Assembly (NCBI GenBank): GCA_947462695.1
Contig: CANHQC010000106.1
Coordinates: 1 to 7,064 of the forward strand
Direction: 5' to 3'
Source: Flavobacteriales bacterium
Lineage (GTDB): Bacteria; Bacteroidota; Bacteroidia; Flavobacteriales_D; Crocinitomicaceae
DNA: 7,064 nucleotides
Part shown: positions 1 through 6,634 of the stretch, in pieces
Layout: each line of letters opens with the position of its first letter
How positions within the stretch are numbered: position 1 is the stretch's first letter
The notes under the pieces: generated by a model
Seen by the model: only the letters and a program-made list of their open reading frames with translations
Database searches by the model: none
Told to the model about the DNA's origin: nothing
Made by a program: the position numbers and the translations under genes

Positions 1-1
1 C

Positions 2-70
2 ACCATCTCTCGTTCTGGTGATAGAGGACAAACATGGAGCTCATTTGTTCCAACATTCCCGGGAACTTAA
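2..70 (+). pseudogene. Upstream part of an interrupted T9SS-cargo gene, ending at an in-frame TAA
   Basis: The frame of the downstream T9SS protein is open from the left edge to a TAA at 68-70. It encodes 22 residues containing SGDRGQTW (nt 14-37), a good match to the Asp-box/BNR motif (S/T-x-D-x-G-x-T-W) of sialidase- and sortilin-like beta-propellers. The frame resumes directly after the TAA with similar secreted-protein sequence, so this is best read as the same gene carrying a nonsense codon, not as the true end of a separate gene. The N-terminal part, with the expected Sec signal peptide, lies outside the window. A genuine pseudogene, a sequencing or assembly error, and a real gene end followed by a new gene are all possible; the last is least likely because no credible start follows. 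Confidence 0.6.
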
Positions 71-1585
71 GATCCGGCAGGTACAGCAGGTAGTTTCCAC
101 CCTTTCCACACAGAATTTGTACTTGCAGAATACTATGATTTAAACTCTAAAGATTCGGTAACTTTTATCCCAACTAAAAATTACGCAGCAGGTTCAACAG
201 TTAAAGTGCCAAGTCGTGCAACTGGCGACACTATGGAATACGTTACGCCAACTGCACTCTATTTTGACGATACACTATTCTACAATAGTTCGCTTACACA
301 ACAGGATGTTTCTGTATTGAATACGTTAAACGGTCAAACAGTCTTTTTAGGTAACTATTCTTGGACACCTTTTGCGAGTGCTTCAGGGACTAATCCTCCA
401 ACCGTGGGAGATTCTTTACTTGTTAATTTCGAAACAGGTCCAGATACAGTTGTCGTTGGTGGACTAGGAACTTATCCTCATTATTACGCTCAAAACGCTG
501 CAACTGGTGAAATCATTAGTTTAGACAATGATACAATTGCATTTAACGTTGCCTGGGATACATTAATAGTTCAAGATCCTTTTCAATCTTGGTTCTTGAT
601 GTATGTAAACAGCAACGGAGGTGAGCTTTGGGGTACGCGAAATGCAATGCGCCTTTCGGCTTCTAATGTAGACTGGGTATTAGTTGCAAAAGGAATTGGT
701 GGTGGAACATTCAACAATGTCGACATCGAATTCTCTAAAGACCTTAACCACTGTTATGTGAGTGCAGGAAGTGGAGTTTATCGTATTAATGGTCTCGGAG
801 ATGTGTACACCTCTGATCCGAACTTTAAAACAAAAGTTGGATGGAGTGGTACTGGTTTATTAACCGCCCCTTCTGCAACTACTAAATCTCAAATTACCGC
901 CACAGGATATGAAGGTATAGCGCTCAATCCGAATAATCCGAATGACTTAGTTGTTCTTGCTGGATTCAGTGGATCTAACCGTCGTACACTAAACGCGACA
1001 TCTGCTACTCCAACATTTACAACCTTACCAGCAATACCTGGTGGAGTTGCATGTTACGATGGAATTATTGATCGAGATGATTCTGACATTATTGTAGTTG
1101 GAACATCTGAAGGTGTATTTGTAACTGAAAATGGTGGTGGTACATGGGAAAATTCTTCTGCAGGATTTGAAGGAACACCTGTATACGAAGTTCGTCAATC
1201 TTGGAGAACTTGGGAAGAGGGTAACCGTCGTCCAGGAGAGATTTACATTGGAACGTTTGGACGTGGTATTTGGAGCTCAGCAGCCTATTTAGGAATTGGA
1301 GATTACAATGCGAACGGTTCGAAAGTGACTAAAACGAAATTGAAAACGTATCCAAACCCTACTACTGACAATACCACATTGACGTTCAACTTAGCTGAAA
1401 CATCCAATGTTAATGTATTCGTTTACAACATTATGGGAACGCTAGTAAAAACAATTACTAATCGTAATGTACCAGCTGGTGCACAAACATTAACAATTAA
1501 TGGAAGTGACTTGCCGAATGGAACGTATATCGTGAAATTTGTAGCTGGTAAACAATCTGACACAGTTAAGTTTGTCAAGTTGTAA
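71..1585 (+). CDS. T9SS type A sorting domain protein with Asp-box propeller repeats (5'-interrupted)
   Basis: This is the C-terminal 504 codons of a secreted protein predicted to be exported by Sec and then across the outer membrane by the type IX secretion system. The body is rich in Gly, Thr, Asn and aromatic residues, as in beta-propellers. A second Asp-box-like motif, TENGGGTW (nt 1124-1147), is followed by a GEIYIGTFGRGIW stretch (about nt 1238-1273) like those often ending Bacteroidota BNR propellers. The last ~80 residues form a T9SS type A sorting domain: YPNP (from nt 1349), a Val/Asn-rich beta-sandwich, LPNGTYIVKF, and a short basic end in KFVKL. A GTG at 206 and an ATG at 233 are the first possible starts, but neither is followed by a signal peptide and coding continues upstream of both, so neither is likely genuine. 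No catalytic residues could be assigned; binding, adhesion and hydrolase roles all remain possible. Confidence 0.85.
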   Translation, partial: DPAGTAGSFHPFHTEFVLAEYYDLNSKDSVTFIPTKNYAAGSTVKVPSRATGDTMEYVTPTALYFDDTLFYNSSLTQQDVSVLNTLNGQTVFLGNYSWTPFASASGTNPPTVGDSLLVNFETGPDTVVVGGLGTYPHYYAQNAATGEIISLDNDTIAFNVAWDTLIVQDPFQSWFLMYVNSNGGELWGTRNAMRLSASNVDWVLVAKGIGGGTFNNVDIEFSKDLNHCYVSAGSGVYRINGLGDVYTSDPNFKTKVGWSGTGLLTAPSATTKSQITATGYEGIALNPNNPNDLVVLAGFSGSNRRTLNATSATPTFTTLPAIPGGVACYDGIIDRDDSDIIVVGTSEGVFVTENGGGTWENSSAGFEGTPVYEVRQSWRTWEEGNRRPGEIYIGTFGRGIWSSAAYLGIGDYNANGSKVTKTKLKTYPNPTTDNTTLTFNLAETSNVNVFVYNIMGTLVKTITNRNVPAGAQTLTINGSDLPNGTYIVKFVAGKQSDTVKFVKL

Positions 1586-1605
1586 TATAAAAGAAACATA
1601 CATTG

Positions 1606-1632
1606 AAAAGGGTCGCCAAAAGCGACCCTTTT
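1606..1632 (+). terminator. Rho-independent terminator after the T9SS gene
   Basis: There is a perfect 11-bp inverted repeat, AAAAGGGTCGC (1606-1616) and GCGACCCTTTT (1622-1632), with a 5-nt loop CAAAA. It is followed by CTTTT. It begins 20 bases after the stop codon and separates the T9SS gene from lpdA, which implies that lpdA is transcribed from its own promoter. Confidence 0.9.
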
Positions 1633-1668
1633 CTTTTGATCGAAATTCAACTTTTCAATGAATAATTC

Positions 1669-1676
1669 TACCTTTG
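1669..1676 (+). promoter_or_regulatory. Predicted -7 promoter box of lpdA (TACCTTTG)
   Basis: TACCTTTG matches the Bacteroidota primary-sigma -7 consensus TAnnTTTG exactly. It lies between the preceding terminator and lpdA. No good -33 TTG/TTTG element is seen at the usual distance, so the call rests on the -7 box and its position. If the box is centred at -7, transcription would begin near 1680, giving a leader of roughly 17 nt to the ATG at 1697. Confidence 0.55.
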
Positions 1677-1696
1677 TAAGGTAAAAATTGAAAGAG

Positions 1697-3094
1697 ATGA
1701 ATGCGTACGATGTTACAATAATTGGTTCTGGTCCTGGTGGATATGTTGCAGCTATTCGATGTGCCCAACTAGGGTTAAAAACTGCATTGATTGAAAAGTA
1801 CTCCACACTTGGGGGGACATGTCTAAATGTTGGATGCATTCCTTCCAAAGCATTACTTGATTCATCCGAGCATTACCACAATGCTGTGCATAATTTTGAA
1901 GAGCACGGAATAGAGGTTAAAAGTGTTAAGCCAAACTTGGCACAAATGATCCAGCGCAAAAATCAAGTTGTGGAACAGACCTGTAGCGGTATTCAGTACC
2001 TGATGGACAAGAATAAAGTAGATGTTTTCAATGGTACTGGGTCTTTTGTGGATGCTAACACAATTTTGGTAAAAGGATCAACAGATCAAACCATACAGAC
2101 CAAAAACGTCATTATTGCTACTGGATCGAAGCCAAATTATTTTCCAGGCATGGAACCTGATAAAAAACGGATTATAACTTCAACTGAAGCATTAAGCATG
2201 AGGGAAATCCCTAAGAAAATGCTCGTCATTGGAGGTGGTGTAATCGGATTAGAACTTGGTTCAGTATATGGAAGATTAGGAACACAAATTGAGGTTGTTG
2301 AATTTGCTCCAACGATACTTCCAACAATGGATGGTGCACTGAGTAAAGAACTCACGCGATCGTTAAAGAAAGAAGGTTTCAAATTCTACATGGAACATCG
2401 CGTACAAAAGGTAGAAAACAAAGGTAAATCTGTTATTCTTACTGCACTTAACAAGAAAAATGAAGAAGTACAATTCGAAGCTGATTATTGTTTAGTTGCT
2501 GTTGGCAGAAAACCATTTACAGAAGGATTAAACCTCGAAGCAGCGGGAGTGGCTGTTAATTCACGGGGACAGATTGAAGTCAATGACCATTTACAAACTG
2601 CAGTTCCAACTATTTACGCTGTTGGTGATGTCGTTCGAGGAGCTATGCTGGCCCATAAAGCAGAAGAAGAAGGAGTGTATGTGGCTGAGTTAATTGCTGG
2701 ACAAAAACCACACATCAATTATAACCTCATCCCAGGTGTTGTTTATACTTGGCCAGAGGTTGCCGCTGTCGGTAAAACTGAAGAAGAATTAAAAGCCGCA
2801 GGGGTCAATTATAAATTAGGCTCCTTCCCTATCAAAGCTTTAGGTCGTGCTCGTGCGAGTATGGACACCACAGGATTGGTTAAAATACTTTCTGATGCAG
2901 AAACAGATGAAATACTTGGCGTACATATGGTTGCTCCTCGTGCAGCGGATCTTATTATGGAGGCAGTTGTTGCCATGGAGTACCGCGCTTCTGCGGAAGA
3001 CATTGCGCGTATTTGTCACCCTCACCCAACCTATTCAGAGGCTATAAAGGAAGCAGCATTAGATGCTACAGCCAACCGCGCTTTACATGTATAA
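1697..3094 (+). CDS. lpdA: Dihydrolipoamide dehydrogenase (E3 component)
   Basis: This FAD flavoenzyme reoxidises the dihydrolipoyl groups of the pyruvate, 2-oxoglutarate or branched-chain dehydrogenase complexes or the glycine cleavage system, reducing NAD+ in the cytoplasm. The 465-residue protein is full length. Visible motifs (ATG numbering) are the FAD-binding GSGPGG at 10-15, the redox-active disulfide in GGTCLNVGCIPSK (Cys42, Cys47), the NAD-binding GGGVIG at 179-184, the second FAD motif YAVGDV (Asp311), and the C-terminal HPHPTYSE with the catalytic His443-Glu448 pair. A TTG at 1688 would add three residues, but the ATG at 1697 gives the usual short lead into the YDV strand and leaves more room after the predicted promoter, so I prefer it. 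No E1 or E2 gene is adjacent, and terminators flank it on both sides, so it is probably a single-gene unit serving several complexes. Confidence 0.97.
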   Translation: MNAYDVTIIGSGPGGYVAAIRCAQLGLKTALIEKYSTLGGTCLNVGCIPSKALLDSSEHYHNAVHNFEEHGIEVKSVKPNLAQMIQRKNQVVEQTCSGIQYLMDKNKVDVFNGTGSFVDANTILVKGSTDQTIQTKNVIIATGSKPNYFPGMEPDKKRIITSTEALSMREIPKKMLVIGGGVIGLELGSVYGRLGTQIEVVEFAPTILPTMDGALSKELTRSLKKEGFKFYMEHRVQKVENKGKSVILTALNKKNEEVQFEADYCLVAVGRKPFTEGLNLEAAGVAVNSRGQIEVNDHLQTAVPTIYAVGDVVRGAMLAHKAEEEGVYVAELIAGQKPHINYNLIPGVVYTWPEVAAVGKTEEELKAAGVNYKLGSFPIKALGRARASMDTTGLVKILSDAETDEILGVHMVAPRAADLIMEAVVAMEYRASAEDIARICHPHPTYSEAIKEAALDATANRALHV

Positions 3095-3130
3095 TGAACA
3101 AATTATAGAGAAGAAAAACTCGTTTTAGAT

Positions 3131-3167
3131 AAAACAAAAAAGCACCTTATTGGTGCTTTTTTGTTTT
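3131..3167. terminator. Bidirectional terminator between lpdA and the S46 peptidase gene
   Basis: A perfect 16-bp inverted repeat, AAAACAAAAAAGCACC (3131-3146) and GGTGCTTTTTTGTTTT (3152-3167), encloses a 5-nt loop TTATT. The stem has a short GC core with A-tracts on one side and T-tracts on the other, so each strand presents a hairpin followed by a U-rich run. It sits in the 88-bp gap between two convergent genes and can serve both. Confidence 0.92.
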
Positions 3168-3182
3168 CATCGCGATTAGTTA

Positions 3183-5318
3183 TCATTCGCCTTTGACAAG
3201 TTGCATTTCATCCACTAAGTGTTTTGCCCCGCTGTAAATGTCCATTACCCAGAGCACATATCGAATGTCAACAACAACATTTCTACACCTGTTCGGATCG
3301 AACATATAATCTGACATTGTGCTTTCCCAAGTTCTATCGAAATTCAAACCCATTAAATGACCATTTGCGTCAATCACAGGTGATCCAGAATTCCCTCCAG
3401 TGGTGTGATTAGATCCGGTAAAACATACCCACAATTCATCGTTTTGGGCATAAGGACCATAATTTTTAGCTTGATGCAATTCCAACATCCGTGGTAATAA
3501 TTCAAAATCAGGATTTCCCGTATTGTATTTTGCGATAATTCCATCCAATGTTGTATGTTCGGTATACATCATTCCATCGGCTGGTTTAGATCCCTCCAGT
3601 TGGCCATAAGTCACACGTAAGGTACTGTTTGCATCTGACCAATGTTTGTCCTCCGGAAACATAGTATATTTTCCCTCCACATAAATTTTCAATAAGTCAT
3701 TCATTTTTGAATCAAATTGCTGAAAATTAGGTAAGACATTCGTCCTGAACTCAGCCATAAAATCAGTGTACAACCTAACTCCGGGATCTTTGAGTAGCTT
3801 TTTAAGCGAAGAAGACTTAATTCCATCTAAAAATGTAAGGTAGCGATCTTTACTTGTAAGAATAGACTTAGTAAAGATCATTTCGCTCAATTCTTGGGTA
3901 TTCATCGAAGTATTCCAAGCTGCATTTGACTTTTCTTTCACGTATACTGCCGTGAGTAAATCAAATATACGTTTGTCAACACCTGCATCGTAATTTTTGA
4001 AGAATCCATCTGCACCTTTCTTCAATTTATCAATCTGACTTGACAACTGATTAGACGACAGGTATTTTTCATAATTCTGCTGAAGATCCTCGATTCCTCT
4101 TGCCAGTTTATAGAACTCCGGTCCGACAAATAGGTACTCGACCGCCAAGGCATATTCGTATTCCCAACGCGTGCCCTCTTTCGCCAAATTATTCATTTGT
4201 TCCACAATAGTTCCATAACGAGCAGCCCAATCTGGATTTGATGTGGCTCGTTTCGTATATTCCGCTTCACGTTGCGATTTAATTGCCAGTGCATCTAGGC
4301 GTTTCAACCCATCGACTTGACCAATCCATTTTTTATATGCGTTCGCAATACTGGCTTGTTTGGCTGCGTACTTAATTCTTATTTCATCCGAACTGCGCAT
4401 GGCTGCATCAATTACACTTAGTGATTTTTCGCGCATATTAATCCGAACTGGACGTTCTTTTTCCATGATGAATTTTAGGTATCCGGATACCACATGTTGT
4501 TCCGTTTCACCCGGGAAGCCATAAACCATCGTAAAATCTCCTTGCTTACGGTTCTTAAACGAAATTGGTAAAAAATGAAGTGGCTGGTAAGGCTGATTCT
4601 CTGCATTGAAATCGGCAGGTTTATTTCCAGGTCCAGCGTAAATTCTAAAAACTGAGAAATCTCCTGTATGACGTGGCCAAACCCAGTTATCTGTGTCACC
4701 TCCAAACTTTCCAATGGAATTTGGAGGAGTACCAACCAATCGCACATCTTTAAACACTTCCTTTACGATCAAGTAGAAATCATTCCCGTAATTAAAGGGT
4801 TTGACTTCGGCCTCGTAATGTGTGCCGTTTGTAGCATCTTTGATCAATTGCTGAATGTTCTTTTTGATTGCTGCTTCCTTTGTTGCTGTCGGATCATTCG
4901 CATTTACGCCGAACATCACTGTTTTCGTTACATCCTCGATACGAACCATTCGAGATGCAGTCAGACCTGGGTTGGTAAGTTCCTCTTTCAAGTTCTTTGC
5001 CCAAAAACCGTACTTCAAGTAATCCTTTTCGAGACTAGAATGCGATTGTATTTGGGAATACCCACAATGGTGATTCGTCAATAACAAGCCCTTGGATGAA
5101 ACCAATTCGGCAGTACATCCACCTCCAAAGTGCATGACCGCATCCTTTAAACTGGAATTGTTTACATCGTAAATATCTTTTGCACTAAGTTTCATTCCTT
5201 TCGCTTTCATATCAGATTCAAAAGCTGAAATAACCGATGGAATCAACATTCCTTCCTCTGCCCGGAGGTTGAACCCTAAAATGAGTGCGAGAACAAGTAA
5301 ACTGGTAATTTTTTTCAT
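3183..5318 (-). CDS. dpp11: S46-family dipeptidyl-peptidase, predicted DPP11 type (Asp/Glu-specific)
   Basis: This is a serine exopeptidase of family S46 that removes dipeptides from peptide N-termini, probably in the periplasm, as part of peptide uptake. The 711-residue length is normal for DPP7/DPP11. A signal peptide (MKK, hydrophobic core, likely cleavage near LRA-EEG, residue 20) is clear. The catalytic residues are His84 in LLLTNHHCGY, Asp220 in WPRHTGDF (assigned from spacing in the family) and Ser644 in TGGNSGSPV. The residue 18 after that Ser is Arg662 (NFDRTWE). In this family Arg at that place marks the acidic-specific DPP11, whereas DPP7 has Gly (FDGNWE). There is no T9SS sorting tail, consistent with a periplasmic location. 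A TTG at 5330 would add four residues (MKCD) before the signal peptide; the ATG at 5318 is more natural. The gene is convergent with lpdA and divergent from the membrane protein gene. Confidence 0.94.
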   Translation of the reverse strand: MKKITSLLVLALILGFNLRAEEGMLIPSVISAFESDMKAKGMKLSAKDIYDVNNSSLKDAVMHFGGGCTAELVSSKGLLLTNHHCGYSQIQSHSSLEKDYLKYGFWAKNLKEELTNPGLTASRMVRIEDVTKTVMFGVNANDPTATKEAAIKKNIQQLIKDATNGTHYEAEVKPFNYGNDFYLIVKEVFKDVRLVGTPPNSIGKFGGDTDNWVWPRHTGDFSVFRIYAGPGNKPADFNAENQPYQPLHFLPISFKNRKQGDFTMVYGFPGETEQHVVSGYLKFIMEKERPVRINMREKSLSVIDAAMRSSDEIRIKYAAKQASIANAYKKWIGQVDGLKRLDALAIKSQREAEYTKRATSNPDWAARYGTIVEQMNNLAKEGTRWEYEYALAVEYLFVGPEFYKLARGIEDLQQNYEKYLSSNQLSSQIDKLKKGADGFFKNYDAGVDKRIFDLLTAVYVKEKSNAAWNTSMNTQELSEMIFTKSILTSKDRYLTFLDGIKSSSLKKLLKDPGVRLYTDFMAEFRTNVLPNFQQFDSKMNDLLKIYVEGKYTMFPEDKHWSDANSTLRVTYGQLEGSKPADGMMYTEHTTLDGIIAKYNTGNPDFELLPRMLELHQAKNYGPYAQNDELWVCFTGSNHTTGGNSGSPVIDANGHLMGLNFDRTWESTMSDYMFDPNRCRNVVVDIRYVLWVMDIYSGAKHLVDEMQLVKGE

Positions 5319-5337
5319 ATCACATTTCAATAGCTCT

Positions 5338-5345
5338 CAAAAATA
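5338..5345 (-). promoter_or_regulatory. Predicted -7 promoter box of the S46 peptidase gene (TATTTTTG on the - strand)
   Basis: Read on the minus strand, TATTTTTG matches the Bacteroidota TAnnTTTG consensus. It lies 19 bases upstream of the preferred ATG at 5318, so the predicted transcript leader is about 16 nt. No strong -33 element is seen. The box overlaps the left half of the palindrome at 5340-5353, where a bound regulator could block it. Confidence 0.45.
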
Positions 5346-5353
5346 GCTATTTT
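5340..5353. repeat. 14-bp perfect palindrome in the divergent promoter region
   Basis: AAAATAGCTATTTT is perfectly self-complementary and lies in the 65-bp gap between the divergent peptidase and membrane-protein genes. It overlaps the predicted -7 box of the peptidase. Its core AATAGCT also occurs as a direct repeat 13 bp to the left (5329-5335). This suits an operator for a dimeric regulator, but AT-rich palindromes also arise by chance and no regulator gene is adjacent. Confidence 0.35.
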
Positions 5354-5372
5354 GACGATCTAAGTCCATTAT

Positions 5373-5379
5373 AAGGTGG
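5373..5379 (+). promoter_or_regulatory. Shine-Dalgarno-like site of the membrane protein gene
   Basis: AAGGTGG ends four bases before the ATG at 5384. Purine-rich anti-SD matches like this are uncommon in Bacteroidota, where most genes lack a clear SD. It supports 5384 over the in-frame ATG at 5411 as the start. Confidence 0.5.
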
Positions 5380-5383
5380 ACAG

Positions 5384-6055
5384 ATGAAATTAAAACCCGA
5401 AATTCGTAGTATGGAAATTCTAAATACACTCTTTCGCTTAGGCGTTGTTTTTGCGATTTATGGATTCATTTGGGCATTTATAGAGTTAGGCATAAAACTT
5501 CTGCGTTCCGGTCAACCTGAAAGCACCGTTGAACATTACTTGATAAAAGGCATCAAGTACTTGTTGTTGTGTGTGGTTGCGTTTTTACTGACTTTAGAAA
5601 ACGGTTCTGATGTAGATTTTTATTCTTTCGGTATGTCTGGACTTGTCCTTGTACTGTATTTTTTAGGGAAATTGGACAAAGCGCAGCAACGTCAAGTATT
5701 TATTCAATTTATGACGAATCGTTCTGTTGCTCCATCAAAAACCTACAATATTTGGGGAGAAATAAGTGTAATCACCATAGCTATTATCGGTTACATCTTA
5801 CTTTTTTTCTATCCTGACTATGCATTTAATGGGATATCACTTTGGTTCAAGGAGAGTATTTTATCCATTGAAAAAACACCCATTTTTGGATGGATATTTA
5901 AGTTAATTGGATTTTTCTTTCTCGTTTCCATTTTGATGAAAGTGATCAATGCGTTCTTTTTGCTGATCTCAGGTAAAATGCTCATTCAAACGCGCGGTGG
6001 ATTTAGAAAAAAAGATGCTGACGATCGATTTGATGATTTTGAGGAACTGAACTAG
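5384..6055 (+). CDS. Integral membrane protein of unknown function
   Basis: I do not recognise a named family in this 223-residue protein. Hydrophobicity suggests about five membrane segments, near residues 16-40, 57-71, 80-95, 127-143 and 170-196. A hydrophilic loop at about 96-122 contains KLDKAQQRQ and SVAPSKTYN. The C-terminal tail (about 198-223) is charged: basic first (TRGGFRKK), then strongly acidic (DADDRFDDFEELN). The first segment carries Glu34 and Lys38 within or near the membrane. There is no cleavable signal peptide, so it is predicted to lie in the inner membrane. It is divergent from the S46 peptidase across a 65-bp gap, and its TAG stop at 6053-6055 directly abuts the coaE stop on the other strand. 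Start choice rests on the SD-like site; 5411 is a weaker alternative. The ORF is surely coding, but the function is unknown. Confidence 0.8.
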   Translation: MKLKPEIRSMEILNTLFRLGVVFAIYGFIWAFIELGIKLLRSGQPESTVEHYLIKGIKYLLLCVVAFLLTLENGSDVDFYSFGMSGLVLVLYFLGKLDKAQQRQVFIQFMTNRSVAPSKTYNIWGEISVITIAIIGYILLFFYPDYAFNGISLWFKESILSIEKTPIFGWIFKLIGFFFLVSILMKVINAFFLLISGKMLIQTRGGFRKKDADDRFDDFEELN

Positions 6056-6634
6056 TCAACGGTTTAATAAGAATTCGACTAACCGTTCAATTTGACAAAG
6101 AATTGGGGAACCGTCATTTCTAATTATTAAATCGGCAAAAGGAGCTTTTCGTTCGTCACTCCATTGATTTGCCATTCGGTTTAAGACCTCATCTCGTGTG
6201 GACTGATCCCTGAACATTGCGCGTTCAATGCGTGTTTCTGTAGGAGCTGTCACTAAAACTAACTGATCAAAAAGTTCGTGACTTCCGGTTTCAATTAAAA
6301 TAGCTGCCTCATTAAACAGCACTTGAGCATGCTGGTGACTTACCCATTCATCGAACTTCTTGCGCACTAACGGATGTACAAATGCATTTACCTGATCAAG
6401 CCATTCCTTATTATTGAATAACCGAGCGGCTAATTTCTTGCGATCGAGTCGCTGATTTATATGCATCTCTTCACCTGTCAATCTCCTAAGAAATTCGCGG
6501 ATTTCCGGATCAACATCCATCAACGTAGCTGCTTCCTTATCCGAATAAAACACAGGGAAACCCATGTGCTCTAGAATTCGTGCTACAGTCGACTTTCCCG
6601 ATCCAATACCACCTGTAATTCCGACTAAAATCAT
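6056..6634 (-). CDS. coaE: Dephospho-CoA kinase
   Basis: This enzyme catalyses the last step of coenzyme A biosynthesis, ATP-dependent phosphorylation of the 3'-hydroxyl of dephospho-CoA, in the cytoplasm. The 192-residue protein has normal CoaE length and order: a P-loop in GITGGIGSGKST (Walker A residues 8-15), the substrate-site Asp32 in FYSDKEA (standing for the usual DAD of other phyla), an FVHPLV motif at 85-90, the core strand in VLFNEAAILIETG, and the lid/adenine region RMANQ at 153-157 followed by FADLIIRNDG. The ATG at 6634 follows the TAA of the SiaC-family gene with no base between, so the two are probably co-transcribed and translationally coupled. Its TGA (6058-6056) abuts the stop of the convergent membrane protein gene, leaving no intergenic space for a terminator. 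Confidence 0.97.
   Translation of the reverse strand: MILVGITGGIGSGKSTVARILEHMGFPVFYSDKEAATLMDVDPEIREFLRRLTGEEMHINQRLDRKKLAARLFNNKEWLDQVNAFVHPLVRKKFDEWVSHQHAQVLFNEAAILIETGSHELFDQLVLVTAPTETRIERAMFRDQSTRDEVLNRMANQWSDERKAPFADLIIRNDGSPILCQIERLVEFLLNR

Noticed and set aside
206..235. GTG at 206 or ATG at 233 as the true start of the T9SS protein
   Set aside because: Coherent coding sequence continues upstream in frame to at least base 71 and beyond the TAA. Neither start yields a signal peptide, which a T9SS cargo requires.
1688..1696. TTG start for lpdA adding three residues
   Set aside because: The ATG at 1697 gives the usual E3 N-terminus and is a stronger codon. The TTG would also lie only about eight bases from the predicted transcription start.
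1423..1848. 141-codon open frame on the minus strand across the T9SS gene end and the lpdA start
   Set aside because: It is antisense to two well-supported genes and runs through the terminator hairpin. The translation resembles no family and has no upstream signals.
3095..3182. Possible small RNA in the gap between lpdA and the peptidase gene
   Set aside because: The hairpin is fully explained as a bidirectional terminator, and no promoter-like box precedes it in the gap.
4475..4747. 90-codon same-strand overlapping frame inside the S46 peptidase gene
   Set aside because: It is out of frame within a conserved coding sequence, with no recognisable domain or start signal.
4668..5084. 138-codon open frame on the plus strand inside the S46 peptidase gene
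   Set aside because: It is antisense to the catalytic N-terminal half of a conserved gene. Its Cys/Phe-rich translation is typical of a reversed-frame shadow.
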